Part shown: piece by piece, positions 43,567 through 51,966 of the stretch
Numbering within the stretch: position 1 is the first letter of the stretch
Layout of the letters: every line of letters starts with the position of its first letter
DNA from: Lactobacillus panisapium
GTDB taxonomy: Bacteria; Bacillota; Bacilli; Lactobacillales; Lactobacillaceae
DNA: 64,000 bases
Assembly (NCBI RefSeq): GCF_019469265.1
Contig: NZ_CP048268.1
Coordinates: forward strand, 1,753,001 to 1,817,000
Direction of reading: 5' to 3'
The notes under the pieces: model-generated
The model's database searches: none
Seen by the model: the letters and a program-made list of their open reading frames with translations, nothing else
What the model was told of the DNA's origin: nothing
Program-made: the position numbers and the translations under genes

Positions 43567-44934
43567 ATGCCTAAATTTCAAAGCAAAAAATTAGCTAAGG
43601 AAGTCGTCTTACGCGACCCCGTTCACGATTACATTCATATTGAGGATCAAGTAATCCTAGACATTTTAAAAACTAAAGAGTTTCAACGAATGAGACGGAT
43701 TAAACAGTTGGGACCATTAGCCTACGTTTTTCCCGGCGCTACTCATACACGTTTCGAGCATAACCTAGGAGTCTATGAATTAACCCGCAAAATCTGCAAC
43801 ATCTTTGCTACCAAGTATCCTTCACGAGTTCCCGGCGACGGGCTATGGGATGATAATAACCGCTTATTAGTCGAGTGCGCGGGATTATTGCATGACATCG
43901 GTCATGGACCATATTCCCATACTTTTGAGCATCTTTTTGGCACGGACCACGAAAAGATTGGGCAAAAGATTATTACTGACTCTAGTACTGAAATCAATCA
44001 GGTATTGCGCAAAGTCGCACCTAATTTTCCCGATCTAGTTGCTAGTGTTATTGCCAAAACTTACCCTAACCCACAAGTCGTTAAAATGATCTCTAGCCAA
44101 GCCGATGCTGATCGGATGGATTATTTAAAGCGTGACGCCTATTTCACCGGTGTCACTTACGGCGAATTTGATCTTTCACGAATTTTGCAAGAAATCAGAC
44201 CGTACAGTGGAGGAATTTGCTTCACAATGGCTGGAATGCACGCAGTTGAAGACTATATTGTCTCGCGTTATCAGATGTATCAGCAAGTCTACTTTCATCG
44301 CGTTGGCAGATCAATGGAAGTAATTCTGCAACATCTGCTGGAACGAGCCAAAATGGTTTACCAACAAGGGACATTGCGGGTGACGCCTAATCTAGCCAAC
44401 TTTTTAGCCGGAAACTGGACCCTCGAAGATTATCTTAAACTAGACGATGGCGTTATGGAAAGTAACTTTTTAGAATGGACCCAGGCTAGCGACCCAATCT
44501 TAGCTGACTTAGCAAGTAGCTACTTATTCAGAAAGCCTCTGGAAAGTGTCTGCATTGATGAAGAAACCAAAAACTTGCTTCCTAAACTGAAGGATTTGAT
44601 CAAGCAAGCAGGATTTGATCCACTTTATTATACCGACACTAATTCTGCCTTTGATGAGCCTTATGATGCATATAAGCCGAGCGGTAAAAATGCCAACAGC
44701 CAAATTGAAATTATGCAAAGCGACGGACAGCTGATCGAGTTGTCACAATTAAGTCCATTGGTTCGTGCACTTAATGGCACACTGCAAGGAGATGAGCGTT
44801 TCTTCTTCCCTAAAATTATGATGTCAAACAGTGCTGAACCACAGATTTTTGATCCACTTTACCAGCAATTTCAGCGCTACGTTAAAAACGGCAAATTGCG
44901 CTATTTGAGAAGACCCAAAAATAGTAAAAAATAA
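43567..44934 (+). CDS. HD-domain phosphohydrolase (YwfO-like, dNTPase family)
   Basis: A 455-residue metal-dependent phosphohydrolase. The HD motif residues are in HTRFEHNLGVYELTRK, the double His-Asp in GLLHDIGHGPYSHTFEH, and the distal Asp in SSQADADRMDYLKRDA. Related proteins (YwfO, EF1143) are dNTP triphosphohydrolases that may adjust nucleotide pools. The C-terminal part from about 320 is family-specific. TGAGGA precedes the ATG. Monocistronic with a strong terminator. Confidence 0.9.
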   Translation: MPKFQSKKLAKEVVLRDPVHDYIHIEDQVILDILKTKEFQRMRRIKQLGPLAYVFPGATHTRFEHNLGVYELTRKICNIFATKYPSRVPGDGLWDDNNRLLVECAGLLHDIGHGPYSHTFEHLFGTDHEKIGQKIITDSSTEINQVLRKVAPNFPDLVASVIAKTYPNPQVVKMISSQADADRMDYLKRDAYFTGVTYGEFDLSRILQEIRPYSGGICFTMAGMHAVEDYIVSRYQMYQQVYFHRVGRSMEVILQHLLERAKMVYQQGTLRVTPNLANFLAGNWTLEDYLKLDDGVMESNFLEWTQASDPILADLASSYLFRKPLESVCIDEETKNLLPKLKDLIKQAGFDPLYYTDTNSAFDEPYDAYKPSGKNANSQIEIMQSDGQLIELSQLSPLVRALNGTLQGDERFFFPKIMMSNSAEPQIFDPLYQQFQRYVKNGKLRYLRRPKNSKK

Positions 44935-44966
44935 AAAAATGAGTTCCGAATAGAACTCATTTTTTG
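44932..44966. terminator. Bidirectional terminator between HD gene and SIS gene
   Basis: Arms ATGAGTTC and GAACTCAT with a 6-base loop, A-run before and T-run after, between convergent genes. Confidence 0.85.
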
Positions 44967-44980
44967 ATAGATTATTTTAT

Positions 44981-46078
44981 TTAGACATTCATGTGCCCAG
45001 AAATGGAAGTATCAGTTACCGGACTAACACTAGTATCAATTCCAACTTTCTCAGATAACTTAGCAGCCAGAATTTGAAAAGGCACGATGTAGAAAATTGG
45101 TGAAAGCAGTTCAGAAGTCTTTACACTCAATTTCAAATCTTTTTCGGTTGCCTTAAATTGCTCTCCAGAAATTATGAAAACATGCTTAGTATAGGCACGA
45201 CGATAATAAGCACTTATCTCTTGCAACCGTTCAAACTCAGGCCCAAGATTGCCACCAATCAAGAAAATATAATTGTCTTGATTATAAGCACGCAGCGGTC
45301 CATGAAGCTGCTCTTCTTGTTCATAAGCCGTCGTTGGGCGTCCAAATGTTTCAAAAAATTTTAGCCTAGCTTCTAAAGCTGTCGGCAAATTAACGCCATA
45401 GCCAGCAATAGAGGCCTTTTGCATGTCAACTAACTCCGCTTGTTGCTTTTCATACCACTCAAGGCTTTCCTTAACTACGATTGGAAAATCATTGACTAGC
45501 TGCTGAGCTTGCGCAATTAAATTATCATACTTAGCTTTACCAATTTGCTCTGATTGATAAGCAATTTCAACAGCTAACAAATAGAACTGCAGCAAAGTTT
45601 CAGTATAACCACGTGTTTCCGGCCCAACCTGTTCTTCTTCACAAACCAAATGAACATAATGATCAGCAATTTTCGTAATGGCTGATCCCAGTTGCTCAGT
45701 AATACCTAACGTAGCATATCCGCACTGCTGTGCATGTCGCAGTGCATCACAAGTAGAAATACTATCCCCATGTTGTGATAAGCCAACCACTAGAATCTGA
45801 TCATTTCTAAAATTACTGCTAGGATTAATGTTCTCCGAATAAGTAAAAACGGTTGGTTCTACTGCAACGCCTTCAACATGTAAAAGTTTAACAAACATAT
45901 TGCGGATTACTCTCATGGCATTGTAAGAAGTACCTGATCCCGTAAAAATAACTTTCTTAAAATTCTTTTTTAGCCAAAAAGCAATCAGCTCCTGCCCATA
46001 TTCATCCCTTTCGGCAATTGCTCGTTGCAAAACTCGTGCAGTGTCTTCAATATGTCCCATCATTGATAATTTTGTCAT
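44981..46078 (-). CDS. SIS-domain sugar-phosphate enzyme (GlmS isomerase-like)
   Basis: A 365-residue protein with two SIS domains, as in the isomerase half of GlmS. SIS1 (about 30-170) contains VIFTGSGTSYNAMRVIRN and VVGLSQHGDSISTCDAL; SIS2 (about 200-345) contains AIAGYGVN-type ASIAGYGVNLPTALEA and QEEQLHGPLRAYNQDN. The glutaminase domain is absent. Homologues in PTS operons act as deglycases or aldose-ketose isomerases on amino or glycated sugar phosphates. It is the last gene of the IIA-IIB-IIC-IID operon, 2 bp after a small anchored protein. The exact substrate is unknown. Confidence 0.8.
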   Translation of the reverse strand: MTKLSMMGHIEDTARVLQRAIAERDEYGQELIAFWLKKNFKKVIFTGSGTSYNAMRVIRNMFVKLLHVEGVAVEPTVFTYSENINPSSNFRNDQILVVGLSQHGDSISTCDALRHAQQCGYATLGITEQLGSAITKIADHYVHLVCEEEQVGPETRGYTETLLQFYLLAVEIAYQSEQIGKAKYDNLIAQAQQLVNDFPIVVKESLEWYEKQQAELVDMQKASIAGYGVNLPTALEARLKFFETFGRPTTAYEQEEQLHGPLRAYNQDNYIFLIGGNLGPEFERLQEISAYYRRAYTKHVFIISGEQFKATEKDLKLSVKTSELLSPIFYIVPFQILAAKLSEKVGIDTSVSPVTDTSISGHMNV

Positions 46079-46080
46079 GT

Positions 46081-46713
46081 TTAAAACTCCTCCATTTTTA
46101 TTGTTTGATGCGCGAGTTTACGCATCTGCATTACGTATGTCTGTTCTTGTTTTCTCAATCCGAGTATTTCAGTAGCTTTAGCCAACCTTTGATAAATAAT
46201 TAGTTGTTGTTGTGGCCCACTTGCTATGGATAATTGTTGTTTTAGTTGATCTAACAGTTTTTTATCGGGTGCCAAATATACTTGATATAATTCATTTACC
46301 TCATCTTGAACTTCTTTTAGGTGACAATTTTTAAGCAAGTAATTTGCCAGTTTATCTGCCTCTTTACTACTTTTTTTATCCAAAAAGAAAATGTAACAAC
46401 GCATTAAGCGAATTATTACGGCCTGCTGCGAATCCAACTTTTTATATTTGGCAATTAGCAGATTAACCATTTGCTTAATCTTATCTTCATTACCATATGC
46501 TAAATAATAATCTAGGCTTAATAGTCTGCGTGTCTTAGCCGGTAAGCAAATTAATGAAATTGGGCCATTTAAAAGCTGAAAATATTGTTTTTGTCTACCT
46601 GCCTTTTGCAGACGTAGCAATTCAGACAATAGTCTTTTTCTTAAACCTGATTCTGCCACCCAACTAAACGGTAAAGCCGCAACTAGTAAAAGCACAATCC
46701 ATACTGTTTTCAT
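46081..46713 (-). CDS. Membrane-anchored helical protein of unknown function in a PTS operon
   Basis: A 210-residue protein with a single N-terminal hydrophobic segment (residues 3-20, VWIVLLLVAALPFSWV), followed by a basic, all-helical region. Repeated Leu/Tyr/Lys spacing (LLSLDYYLAYGNEDKIKQMV, IIRLMRCYIFFLDKKSSKEA) suggests TPR- or SEL1-like hairpins, but no repeat is clear enough to call. The basic side of the anchor is C-terminal, so the bulk is probably cytoplasmic. It lies between IID and the SIS gene, 14 bp and 2 bp from each, so it is part of the operon. I know of no described PTS component like it. Confidence 0.65.
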   Translation of the reverse strand: MKTVWIVLLLVAALPFSWVAESGLRKRLLSELLRLQKAGRQKQYFQLLNGPISLICLPAKTRRLLSLDYYLAYGNEDKIKQMVNLLIAKYKKLDSQQAVIIRLMRCYIFFLDKKSSKEADKLANYLLKNCHLKEVQDEVNELYQVYLAPDKKLLDQLKQQLSIASGPQQQLIIYQRLAKATEILGLRKQEQTYVMQMRKLAHQTIKMEEF

Positions 46714-46727
46714 TCAATTTACCTGTC

Positions 46728-47558
46728 TTAAAGCAACCCTAGTGCAACAGCTACAATTCCTAGGATAATTAGCCCAATCAAAATGACGGTTCCGTTGACT
46801 TTCTTTTGTAACAAGCCATAGCAGCCAAAAGTTAATAGCAATGGCAACAAATCGGGCATCAAGGAATCAAGGGTCTGTTGCAAGCCAACCTTGGTCCCAC
46901 CTAATTTCATTACTAACGGTACTTTAATGATAACCATCGAGGCAATCATTGCTCCTACAACAACCAAGCCTAATATCTTAGCCGCCTCAGTTAATTTTTG
47001 TAGAGTGCCATTTTCACTTGCTTCAGCTAGAAACTTATTGCCGCCCTGATAAGCCAATTTAAAACCAAACCAACGCAAAAGTTCACTCGGAATTACATTA
47101 ATTAGGAAATAAAGAATAGGCCCTAGAATGCTGCCTTTGACAGCCAAAGGGGCACCAACTCCTACTCCAATAACACGCAATGTTCCCCAAAACATGGAAT
47201 CGCCAATTCCGGCGAGTGGACCCATCAAGGCAGTCTTTACCGAATTAATTGAATTGGCATCAAATTTTTCCGAATTAGCATTTTGCTCCTCCATCGCACA
47301 ACTGATTCCTAGAATTAGGGGTGAAGTCGAAGTTGAGCAATTGAAAAATTCTAAATGTCGCTGAAACCCCTTCTGCATTTCCTGGTCGTTATCCCCATAC
47401 AACCTTTTAATGACAGGAGTCATGGCCCATGCATACCCCAATGACATTTGACGTTCATAATTAAAGGATCCTAAGAGTTGATAATGACGCCACATAACAC
47501 GGCGTAAATCCTTTTTAGTTAACTTTTTCTCTGTTTGTGTCGCTTTAGAATCAGTCAT
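46728..47558 (-). CDS. PTS EIID, mannose family
   Basis: A 276-residue IID subunit. NYERQMSLGYAWAMTPVI, LEFFNCSTSTSPLILG, ALMGPLAGIGDSMFWGTLR and the C-terminal membrane helices are diagnostic. GAGGAGG precedes the ATG, which overlaps the IIC stop. Forms the membrane complex with the IIC at 47.6 kb. Confidence 0.9.
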   Translation of the reverse strand: MTDSKATQTEKKLTKKDLRRVMWRHYQLLGSFNYERQMSLGYAWAMTPVIKRLYGDNDQEMQKGFQRHLEFFNCSTSTSPLILGISCAMEEQNANSEKFDANSINSVKTALMGPLAGIGDSMFWGTLRVIGVGVGAPLAVKGSILGPILYFLINVIPSELLRWFGFKLAYQGGNKFLAEASENGTLQKLTEAAKILGLVVVGAMIASMVIIKVPLVMKLGGTKVGLQQTLDSLMPDLLPLLLTFGCYGLLQKKVNGTVILIGLIILGIVAVALGLL

Positions 47559-48304
47559 TACAATAAGTCCTCCTCATCATTTGCAGCAGGCTTAAATTCA
47601 TAATAAACATAGGCAATAATTAGGCCAAAAACTGCTACTCCAATCATCGGAACTTTCAAGAAAGCAACAAGACCAAAACCTAAAAACAAAAATGGCGCAT
47701 ACTTTTTGTCATATGTTAACTGCATTAACATTGCTATTCCTAAAGCCGGCAATAAATTACCTGATTGGGTCAATCCATCTTGAATAACTTTAGGGATTGC
47801 TTTAACGATCAATTTAATTACTGGCGCGCCTACTAAATAGCCCACAATTATTGGAATAAATTTAGCCAAAAACAGCATTGCCGTGCCAGACCACTGACCA
47901 ATTGCAATTCCTTTCCAGTTTTTTCTTGCCACCTGCCGATCAGCATAGTGAGTAAAAATAGCGTTAAAACTGCCAATTGCGATTGCAATCATCTGTGCAA
48001 TCAGGGCAATTGGTATGGCTAAAGTTAATGTCGTTTGCCAATTAGTGCCGGTTTTAATTGCCAAAGCAGTTGCTAGGGCCGAACCAACGACAACATCGGG
48101 TGGCGTAGTGGTACCAATACCAACTAACCCCATCCAGACTAGCTCTAGTTGTCCACCTAATATTAGTCCAGTGGTAAAGTCTCCCATCACCAAGCCAACA
48201 AGTGGCCCAATAATAATCGGTCGATCAAGCATATGCTGGCCGCCAATACGGCTTTCCATGTAAACGCCGGCACCAATCAGTGCAACTAAAAATGCCTGTA
48301 ACAT
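47558..48304 (-). CDS. PTS EIIC, mannose family
   Basis: A 248-residue permease with RPIIIGPLVGLVMGDFTTGLI and LGGQLELVWMGLVGIGT, typical of IIC-Man. Several membrane helices follow. AAAGGAGG lies before the ATG. Its closest relatives by pattern are the sorbose/N-acetylgalactosamine-type branch, which suggests a sugar other than plain mannose. Confidence 0.88.
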   Translation of the reverse strand: MLQAFLVALIGAGVYMESRIGGQHMLDRPIIIGPLVGLVMGDFTTGLILGGQLELVWMGLVGIGTTTPPDVVVGSALATALAIKTGTNWQTTLTLAIPIALIAQMIAIAIGSFNAIFTHYADRQVARKNWKGIAIGQWSGTAMLFLAKFIPIIVGYLVGAPVIKLIVKAIPKVIQDGLTQSGNLLPALGIAMLMQLTYDKKYAPFLFLGFGLVAFLKVPMIGVAVFGLIIAYVYYEFKPAANDEEDLL

Positions 48305-48324
48305 TGTTTACCTCCTTTCAGACT

Positions 48325-48813
48325 TTATTTAGTAAAAGCCTTTTCGATTCCCGCAAAATTCAGCTTTTCTGCTGTTGGTGTTACCTGAGCAAACACTTCA
48401 ACGCCTTGCTCCTGCAATTCCTTGGCACAAGCAAATTCTTCTTGGGTCATTTTTACCTGTGGTAAGACCGCTACTCCGTTTTTTTCGTGAATACCAGCAG
48501 TGCCAACATTTACTTTTGCAATCCCAGGGACTTCTTTTTTCAACTTCAGAGCATCTTCAACATTAATCGTGACTACGAAAATCTTTTTATTGGCATACTT
48601 AGGATTATTTAGAATTTGAGCGGCTGATTTTAGGTCTTTAATTCCTAACGTTACTCCAGCTGGCTTAGCTAATTTCATCGTCATTTTAGTCATTGTGTCA
48701 CTAGCTGCATGATCATTAGCGACTACCAGAATATCTGGCTGCAATTGATTAGTCCAAGATACAGCAACTAAGCCATGAACTAATCGATCATCTGCACGTA
48801 ATAGTGTAATCAT
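48325..48813 (-). CDS. PTS EIIB, mannose family
   Basis: A 162-residue IIB subunit with the active His in LLRADDRLVHGLVAVSW (family usually HGQV). KVNVGTAGIHEKNGV and VEVFAQVTPTAEK match the fold. Overlaps IIA by 4 bp and passes phosphate from IIA to the sugar. Confidence 0.9.
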   Translation of the reverse strand: MITLLRADDRLVHGLVAVSWTNQLQPDILVVANDHAASDTMTKMTMKLAKPAGVTLGIKDLKSAAQILNNPKYANKKIFVVTINVEDALKLKKEVPGIAKVNVGTAGIHEKNGVAVLPQVKMTQEEFACAKELQEQGVEVFAQVTPTAEKLNFAGIEKAFTK

Positions 48814-49214
48814 TCCAAATCATCCTCCTTCAACAAATCATTTACGTATACGAGTTGCTTTTGAGCCTGACTAACAGCTAAACGAATCGTTTCATCTGAC
48901 AATGTTTGGTCAGCATTTAACACAAGTTCTAGTACTAAGGCCAAATTAATTCCGCTAATTACTTGGCAGTGATATTTCTTAATTAAATTAACTGCTTCGC
49001 GATTTACGCTTCCTCCAGGCATATCAGTTAAAATTATTACTTGCTCATTTGGCATCTGATCTAACATTTGACTTAATTCATCAGTAAAATTAGTTTGCTC
49101 ATCAACGTAAGCATTAATAAATTGCACATTATTAACTGAGCTATCAAAGAACTTGAGTGAACTCTGATACCCGTTTGCTAAATAACTATGGGTAGCTATG
49201 ATAAATTGGCTCAT
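48810..49214 (-). CDS. PTS EIIA, mannose family
   Basis: A 134-residue IIA domain. FIIATHSYLANGYQSS holds the phospho-His near residue 9, and VIILTDMPGGSVNREA is the conserved loop. First gene of the operon that runs down to the SIS enzyme at 44.98 kb. GGAAGG-type RBS. The promoter is at 49284-49312. Confidence 0.9.
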   Translation of the reverse strand: MSQFIIATHSYLANGYQSSLKFFDSSVNNVQFINAYVDEQTNFTDELSQMLDQMPNEQVIILTDMPGGSVNREAVNLIKKYHCQVISGINLALVLELVLNADQTLSDETIRLAVSQAQKQLVYVNDLLKEDDLE

Positions 49215-49255
49215 TGATTACCTTCCTTTCAGTAAGTTCGATTTTTTAAGTAAAA

Positions 49256-49269
49256 TGTTAGCGCCAACA
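49256..49269 (-). promoter_or_regulatory. cre-like site in the leader of the 49-kb PTS operon
   Basis: TGTTAGCGCCAACA (plus strand), nearly palindromic and close to the cre consensus, lies about 8-21 bases after the predicted start of transcription, where CcpA would block elongation. Confidence 0.45.
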
Positions 49270-49283
49270 TTAAAACTAGCTTA

Positions 49284-49312
49284 AATATACTACTGTATAT
49301 ACATTTATGCAA
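49284..49312 (-). promoter_or_regulatory. Promoter of the 49-kb PTS operon with an operator in the spacer
   Basis: -35 TTGCAT (49307-49312), 17-bp spacer, -10 TATATT (49284-49289). The perfect palindrome TGTATATACA (49294-49303) sits inside the spacer, an ideal repressor position. A related site GGTATATACA occurs at 49401-49410 near the divergent GntR gene. Confidence 0.7.
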
Positions 49313-49522
49313 GGGTATTTTTTGCATTTATTGGTACAAATTCCTTTTATCATGCATTTTAACCAGTATTAATTATTAATGTAATATTTTTATATTTATT
49401 GGTATATACATTTTATTAAATAGCAATAAAACTTTTTTGCTTAAATGTCATTCCATTATTTATAATTAAAGTAACGTTTATTGCAAAAATAAAATTCCAA
49501 ACCATTAATTAAGGACAAACAA
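49313..49522. other. Intergenic region before the first GntR gene
   Basis: Very AT-rich. Contains the second operator-like site TTGGTATATACATTTTA at 49399-49415 and a possible -10 TATAAT near 49462. No gene seen. Confidence 0.5.
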
Positions 49523-50236
49523 GTGAAAGCTAAATATCAAAAAGTAGAAGATTTTTTTATTGAAAAAATCAATAAGGGCATACTTAAAGCCGGAGATAAG
49601 TTGCCACCTGAAATTACAATCAGCGCAAAATATGGCTATAGTCGAATGACCGTCAACAAGGCAATGAAGGACTTAGAGAAACAAGGCTATGTTACACGTA
49701 TTGCTGGTCGCGGCACTTTTGTCAAAGAAAAAAGTGTTTTACGCCTATTAACTGATAACATCAGTTTTAGCGACATCATTAAACAGCAACGAATGACTCC
49801 AGGATCCACGCTTATTTCATACAATTTATTACCCAGTAGCAAAGTTCCTTCGGCAACTGAATTTGAAACGCCAATTAATAAATTTCACCATACTGTAAGA
49901 CTGCGCACTGGTGATGATAAGCCGATTGCAATTACGGAAGACTACTTGAATGCGGATTTAATCACTAATATTGACTTCAACCTTCTAACAACCTCACTTT
50001 ATTCCTATTTAAAGAAGCTAAAGTTACCAGTTATTCAGAACTTTGTTGAAATTAAGGCAGTAAGAGCAACTAAAGAGCAACAGAAGGCCTTAAATTTAGA
50101 CGTCGATTTTTTATTAATGACGCTTGCTAATGCAGATACAATCACTGCCAGTAATCAACGTGTCCCTCTTGGCGTGTTTGTTTCTTATTACAATCCCGAT
50201 TTTTATACTTATCGTTTCAATGAAGCACAACAATAA
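49523..50236 (+). CDS. GntR/HutC-family regulator, first of three
   Basis: A 237-residue protein starting with GTG after AAGGA. The N-terminal wHTH (LPPEITISAKYGYSRMTVNK, LEKQGYVTRIAGRGTFV) is followed by a UTRA domain from about residue 80. It is divergent from the 49-kb PTS operon and the intervening DNA holds two copies of a GTATATACA-type palindrome, so it is the likely repressor of that operon and of itself. The ligand is presumably the phosphorylated substrate. Confidence 0.87.
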   Translation: MKAKYQKVEDFFIEKINKGILKAGDKLPPEITISAKYGYSRMTVNKAMKDLEKQGYVTRIAGRGTFVKEKSVLRLLTDNISFSDIIKQQRMTPGSTLISYNLLPSSKVPSATEFETPINKFHHTVRLRTGDDKPIAITEDYLNADLITNIDFNLLTTSLYSYLKKLKLPVIQNFVEIKAVRATKEQQKALNLDVDFLLMTLANADTITASNQRVPLGVFVSYYNPDFYTYRFNEAQQ

Positions 50237-50248
50237 AATTAATTACTA

Positions 50249-50289
50249 AAATACTCAGCCTTACCTTAAAAGGAAAACTGAGTATTTTT
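50249..50289 (+). terminator. Terminator of the first GntR gene
   Basis: Arms AATACTCAG and CTGAGTATT around about 19 bases, then T-run. Confidence 0.75.
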
Positions 50290-50467
50290 ACTATAATTGA
50301 AAAAAATGGATAAAAATATTTTTACTATTTATATTGACAGTTACTTATTTATCAAGGTTTACGCTAGAGCTTCTAGAGGATATTTGGTAAACTTGTGTTT
50401 AGTAAAATTTGAACATTTCATGTTTTTCATCAAGATAAAATCAGATTTATCTTAAGGAGTTGCCATT

Positions 50468-51202
50468 TTGTCAGCTATCAGAAAAGAAGAATTAGTAGCA
50501 AAAGATATTCAATATAAAATCGACCAGGGATTAATCAGCAGTGGACAAAAGCTGTCAGAACGCTGTATTGCCAAAGAATATGCCATTTCTCGCGGAACAG
50601 CGAGAACAGCGTTGCAAAGATTAGAAAAAGAAGGGTTGATTAAATCTAAACAAGCTGTTGGCTACTTCATCAATCAACCCAAAAAAGAACCATTATTAAA
50701 CTTTATTAATTATTTTTCTGATAAGTTTGCCGCTCTTTCGATGCCCAATGAGGCTCAAACCATTAATATTCTTTCCACCAAATTAATTGATACTGACAAA
50801 GAATTGTCCGAAAAGTTAAAGGTAGTTTTAGGAACCATCTTCTTATTAGTGTCGCTGCAAATATTAGAAACTGATGCCAACAATTACACACTTTGTCATG
50901 TTTTTATTCCGGCGAAAAAATCTTCTACTGTTAATGAAGAACAGATTATGGCTTTAATTAAAAGGCAGCTACAATTAGCAATTGATGCCGAAGTAACTAT
51001 GAACCTTAGCTTTGCTGATGATAACACAGCAAGCTTCCTGCATGTGCCTAATCACAATCCGCTATTAACTACAAGCACAATTTTTAAGGACAAAAATAAT
51101 CAAACATGTTTATTTTTAGAACAGTCCAGTGATGCCAATCACGCCGTTAGCATCATGCCGTCAGAAATTATTAGCAGAAAGCTTGGTACATTTAATGAAT
51201 AA
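50468..51202 (+). CDS. GntR-family regulator, second of three, with a divergent C-terminal domain
   Basis: A 244-residue protein starting with TTG, placed 9 bases after AAGGAG. wHTH residues 12-70 (LISSGQKLSERCIAKEYAIS, RGTARTALQRLEKEGL). The C-terminal part resembles UTRA in length and predicted fold but is poorly conserved, e.g. NNYTLCHVFIPAKK where HutC proteins have a clear ligand loop. It overlaps the next GntR gene by 8 bp, so the two are translated together and may form mixed dimers or act in sequence. Confidence 0.75.
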   Translation: MSAIRKEELVAKDIQYKIDQGLISSGQKLSERCIAKEYAISRGTARTALQRLEKEGLIKSKQAVGYFINQPKKEPLLNFINYFSDKFAALSMPNEAQTINILSTKLIDTDKELSEKLKVVLGTIFLLVSLQILETDANNYTLCHVFIPAKKSSTVNEEQIMALIKRQLQLAIDAEVTMNLSFADDNTASFLHVPNHNPLLTTSTIFKDKNNQTCLFLEQSSDANHAVSIMPSEIISRKLGTFNE

Positions 51203-51929
51203 ATTAGCTTATAAGACACCGCTATATGAGCAAATTGAACACATTCTTTACGAAAAAATTCAAACACAAGAATATCTTCCTGGGCAAAAAATTCCGAGCG
51301 AACGAGAACTGGCCGAGCATTATAAGATTAGTCGAACTACCACTAAACACGCCATCAATTCTCTCGTTGAGCAAGGTTTATTAACACGTAAATTGGGCAA
51401 AGGCACTTTTGTAGTTTCTGGTATCGACCAACGCTTTAACATTTCCTTTCAAAATTCACGTTCATTAACAAATTCACTTTCTTCAAGCGGAATCAGTATT
51501 GCAAATAAGCAAATCAAATTTTTTACTAATATCGACTCTGCTTTTTTACGGCAAAAGCTGTGCCTAGCAAATGACGAGCCTGTGTTCGGCATGCAGCGGC
51601 TCAAGTTGCACTGTGGCAAGCCCTTTGCCCTTGAAAACTCGTTTGTTCCTGGAGCTTTATTTACCGATTTTTATCAAATCGATTTTAATAATATCGGCTT
51701 ATACGACTACATGGAAAGTAAAGGTCATAACTTGGAAAATTACCAAGTTTACCAGCAAATTGAAACTTTGATGCCTGAAGAAGCCAAACTATTAAATGTT
51801 GCAGAAGATTCATATGTTATCAAGTCTTGCTACTCTAGTGCCGATCAGAACCAGCAAATAATCGAGTATACCGAAAGTTATGTAAAAGCCAATAAGGGCA
51901 TTATTCAATACCATTTAAATTTCAAATAA
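51195..51929 (+). CDS. GntR/HutC-family regulator, third of three
   Basis: A 244-residue protein. Start at ATG 51195, inside the end of the previous gene; an upstream in-frame ATG at 51129 would add 22 residues unlike the family. wHTH: LPGQKIPSERELAEHYKISR, LVEQGLLTRKLGKGTFVV. UTRA domain from about residue 85 with FGMQRLKLHCGKPFALENSF. It lies between two PTS/SIS operons. The 57.9-kb fructosamine-type operon is a plausible target. Confidence 0.85.
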   Translation: MNKLAYKTPLYEQIEHILYEKIQTQEYLPGQKIPSERELAEHYKISRTTTKHAINSLVEQGLLTRKLGKGTFVVSGIDQRFNISFQNSRSLTNSLSSSGISIANKQIKFFTNIDSAFLRQKLCLANDEPVFGMQRLKLHCGKPFALENSFVPGALFTDFYQIDFNNIGLYDYMESKGHNLENYQVYQQIETLMPEEAKLLNVAEDSYVIKSCYSSADQNQQIIEYTESYVKANKGIIQYHLNFK

Positions 51930-51934
51930 ATTAT

Positions 51935-51966
51935 GAAAAAGACTTCTTAATCAAGTCGTCTTTTTT
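51935..51966. terminator. Weak bidirectional terminator between GntR and MFS genes
   Basis: AAGACT and AGTCGTCTT arms with flanking A and T runs. It overlaps the 3' end of the MFS gene. Confidence 0.5.
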
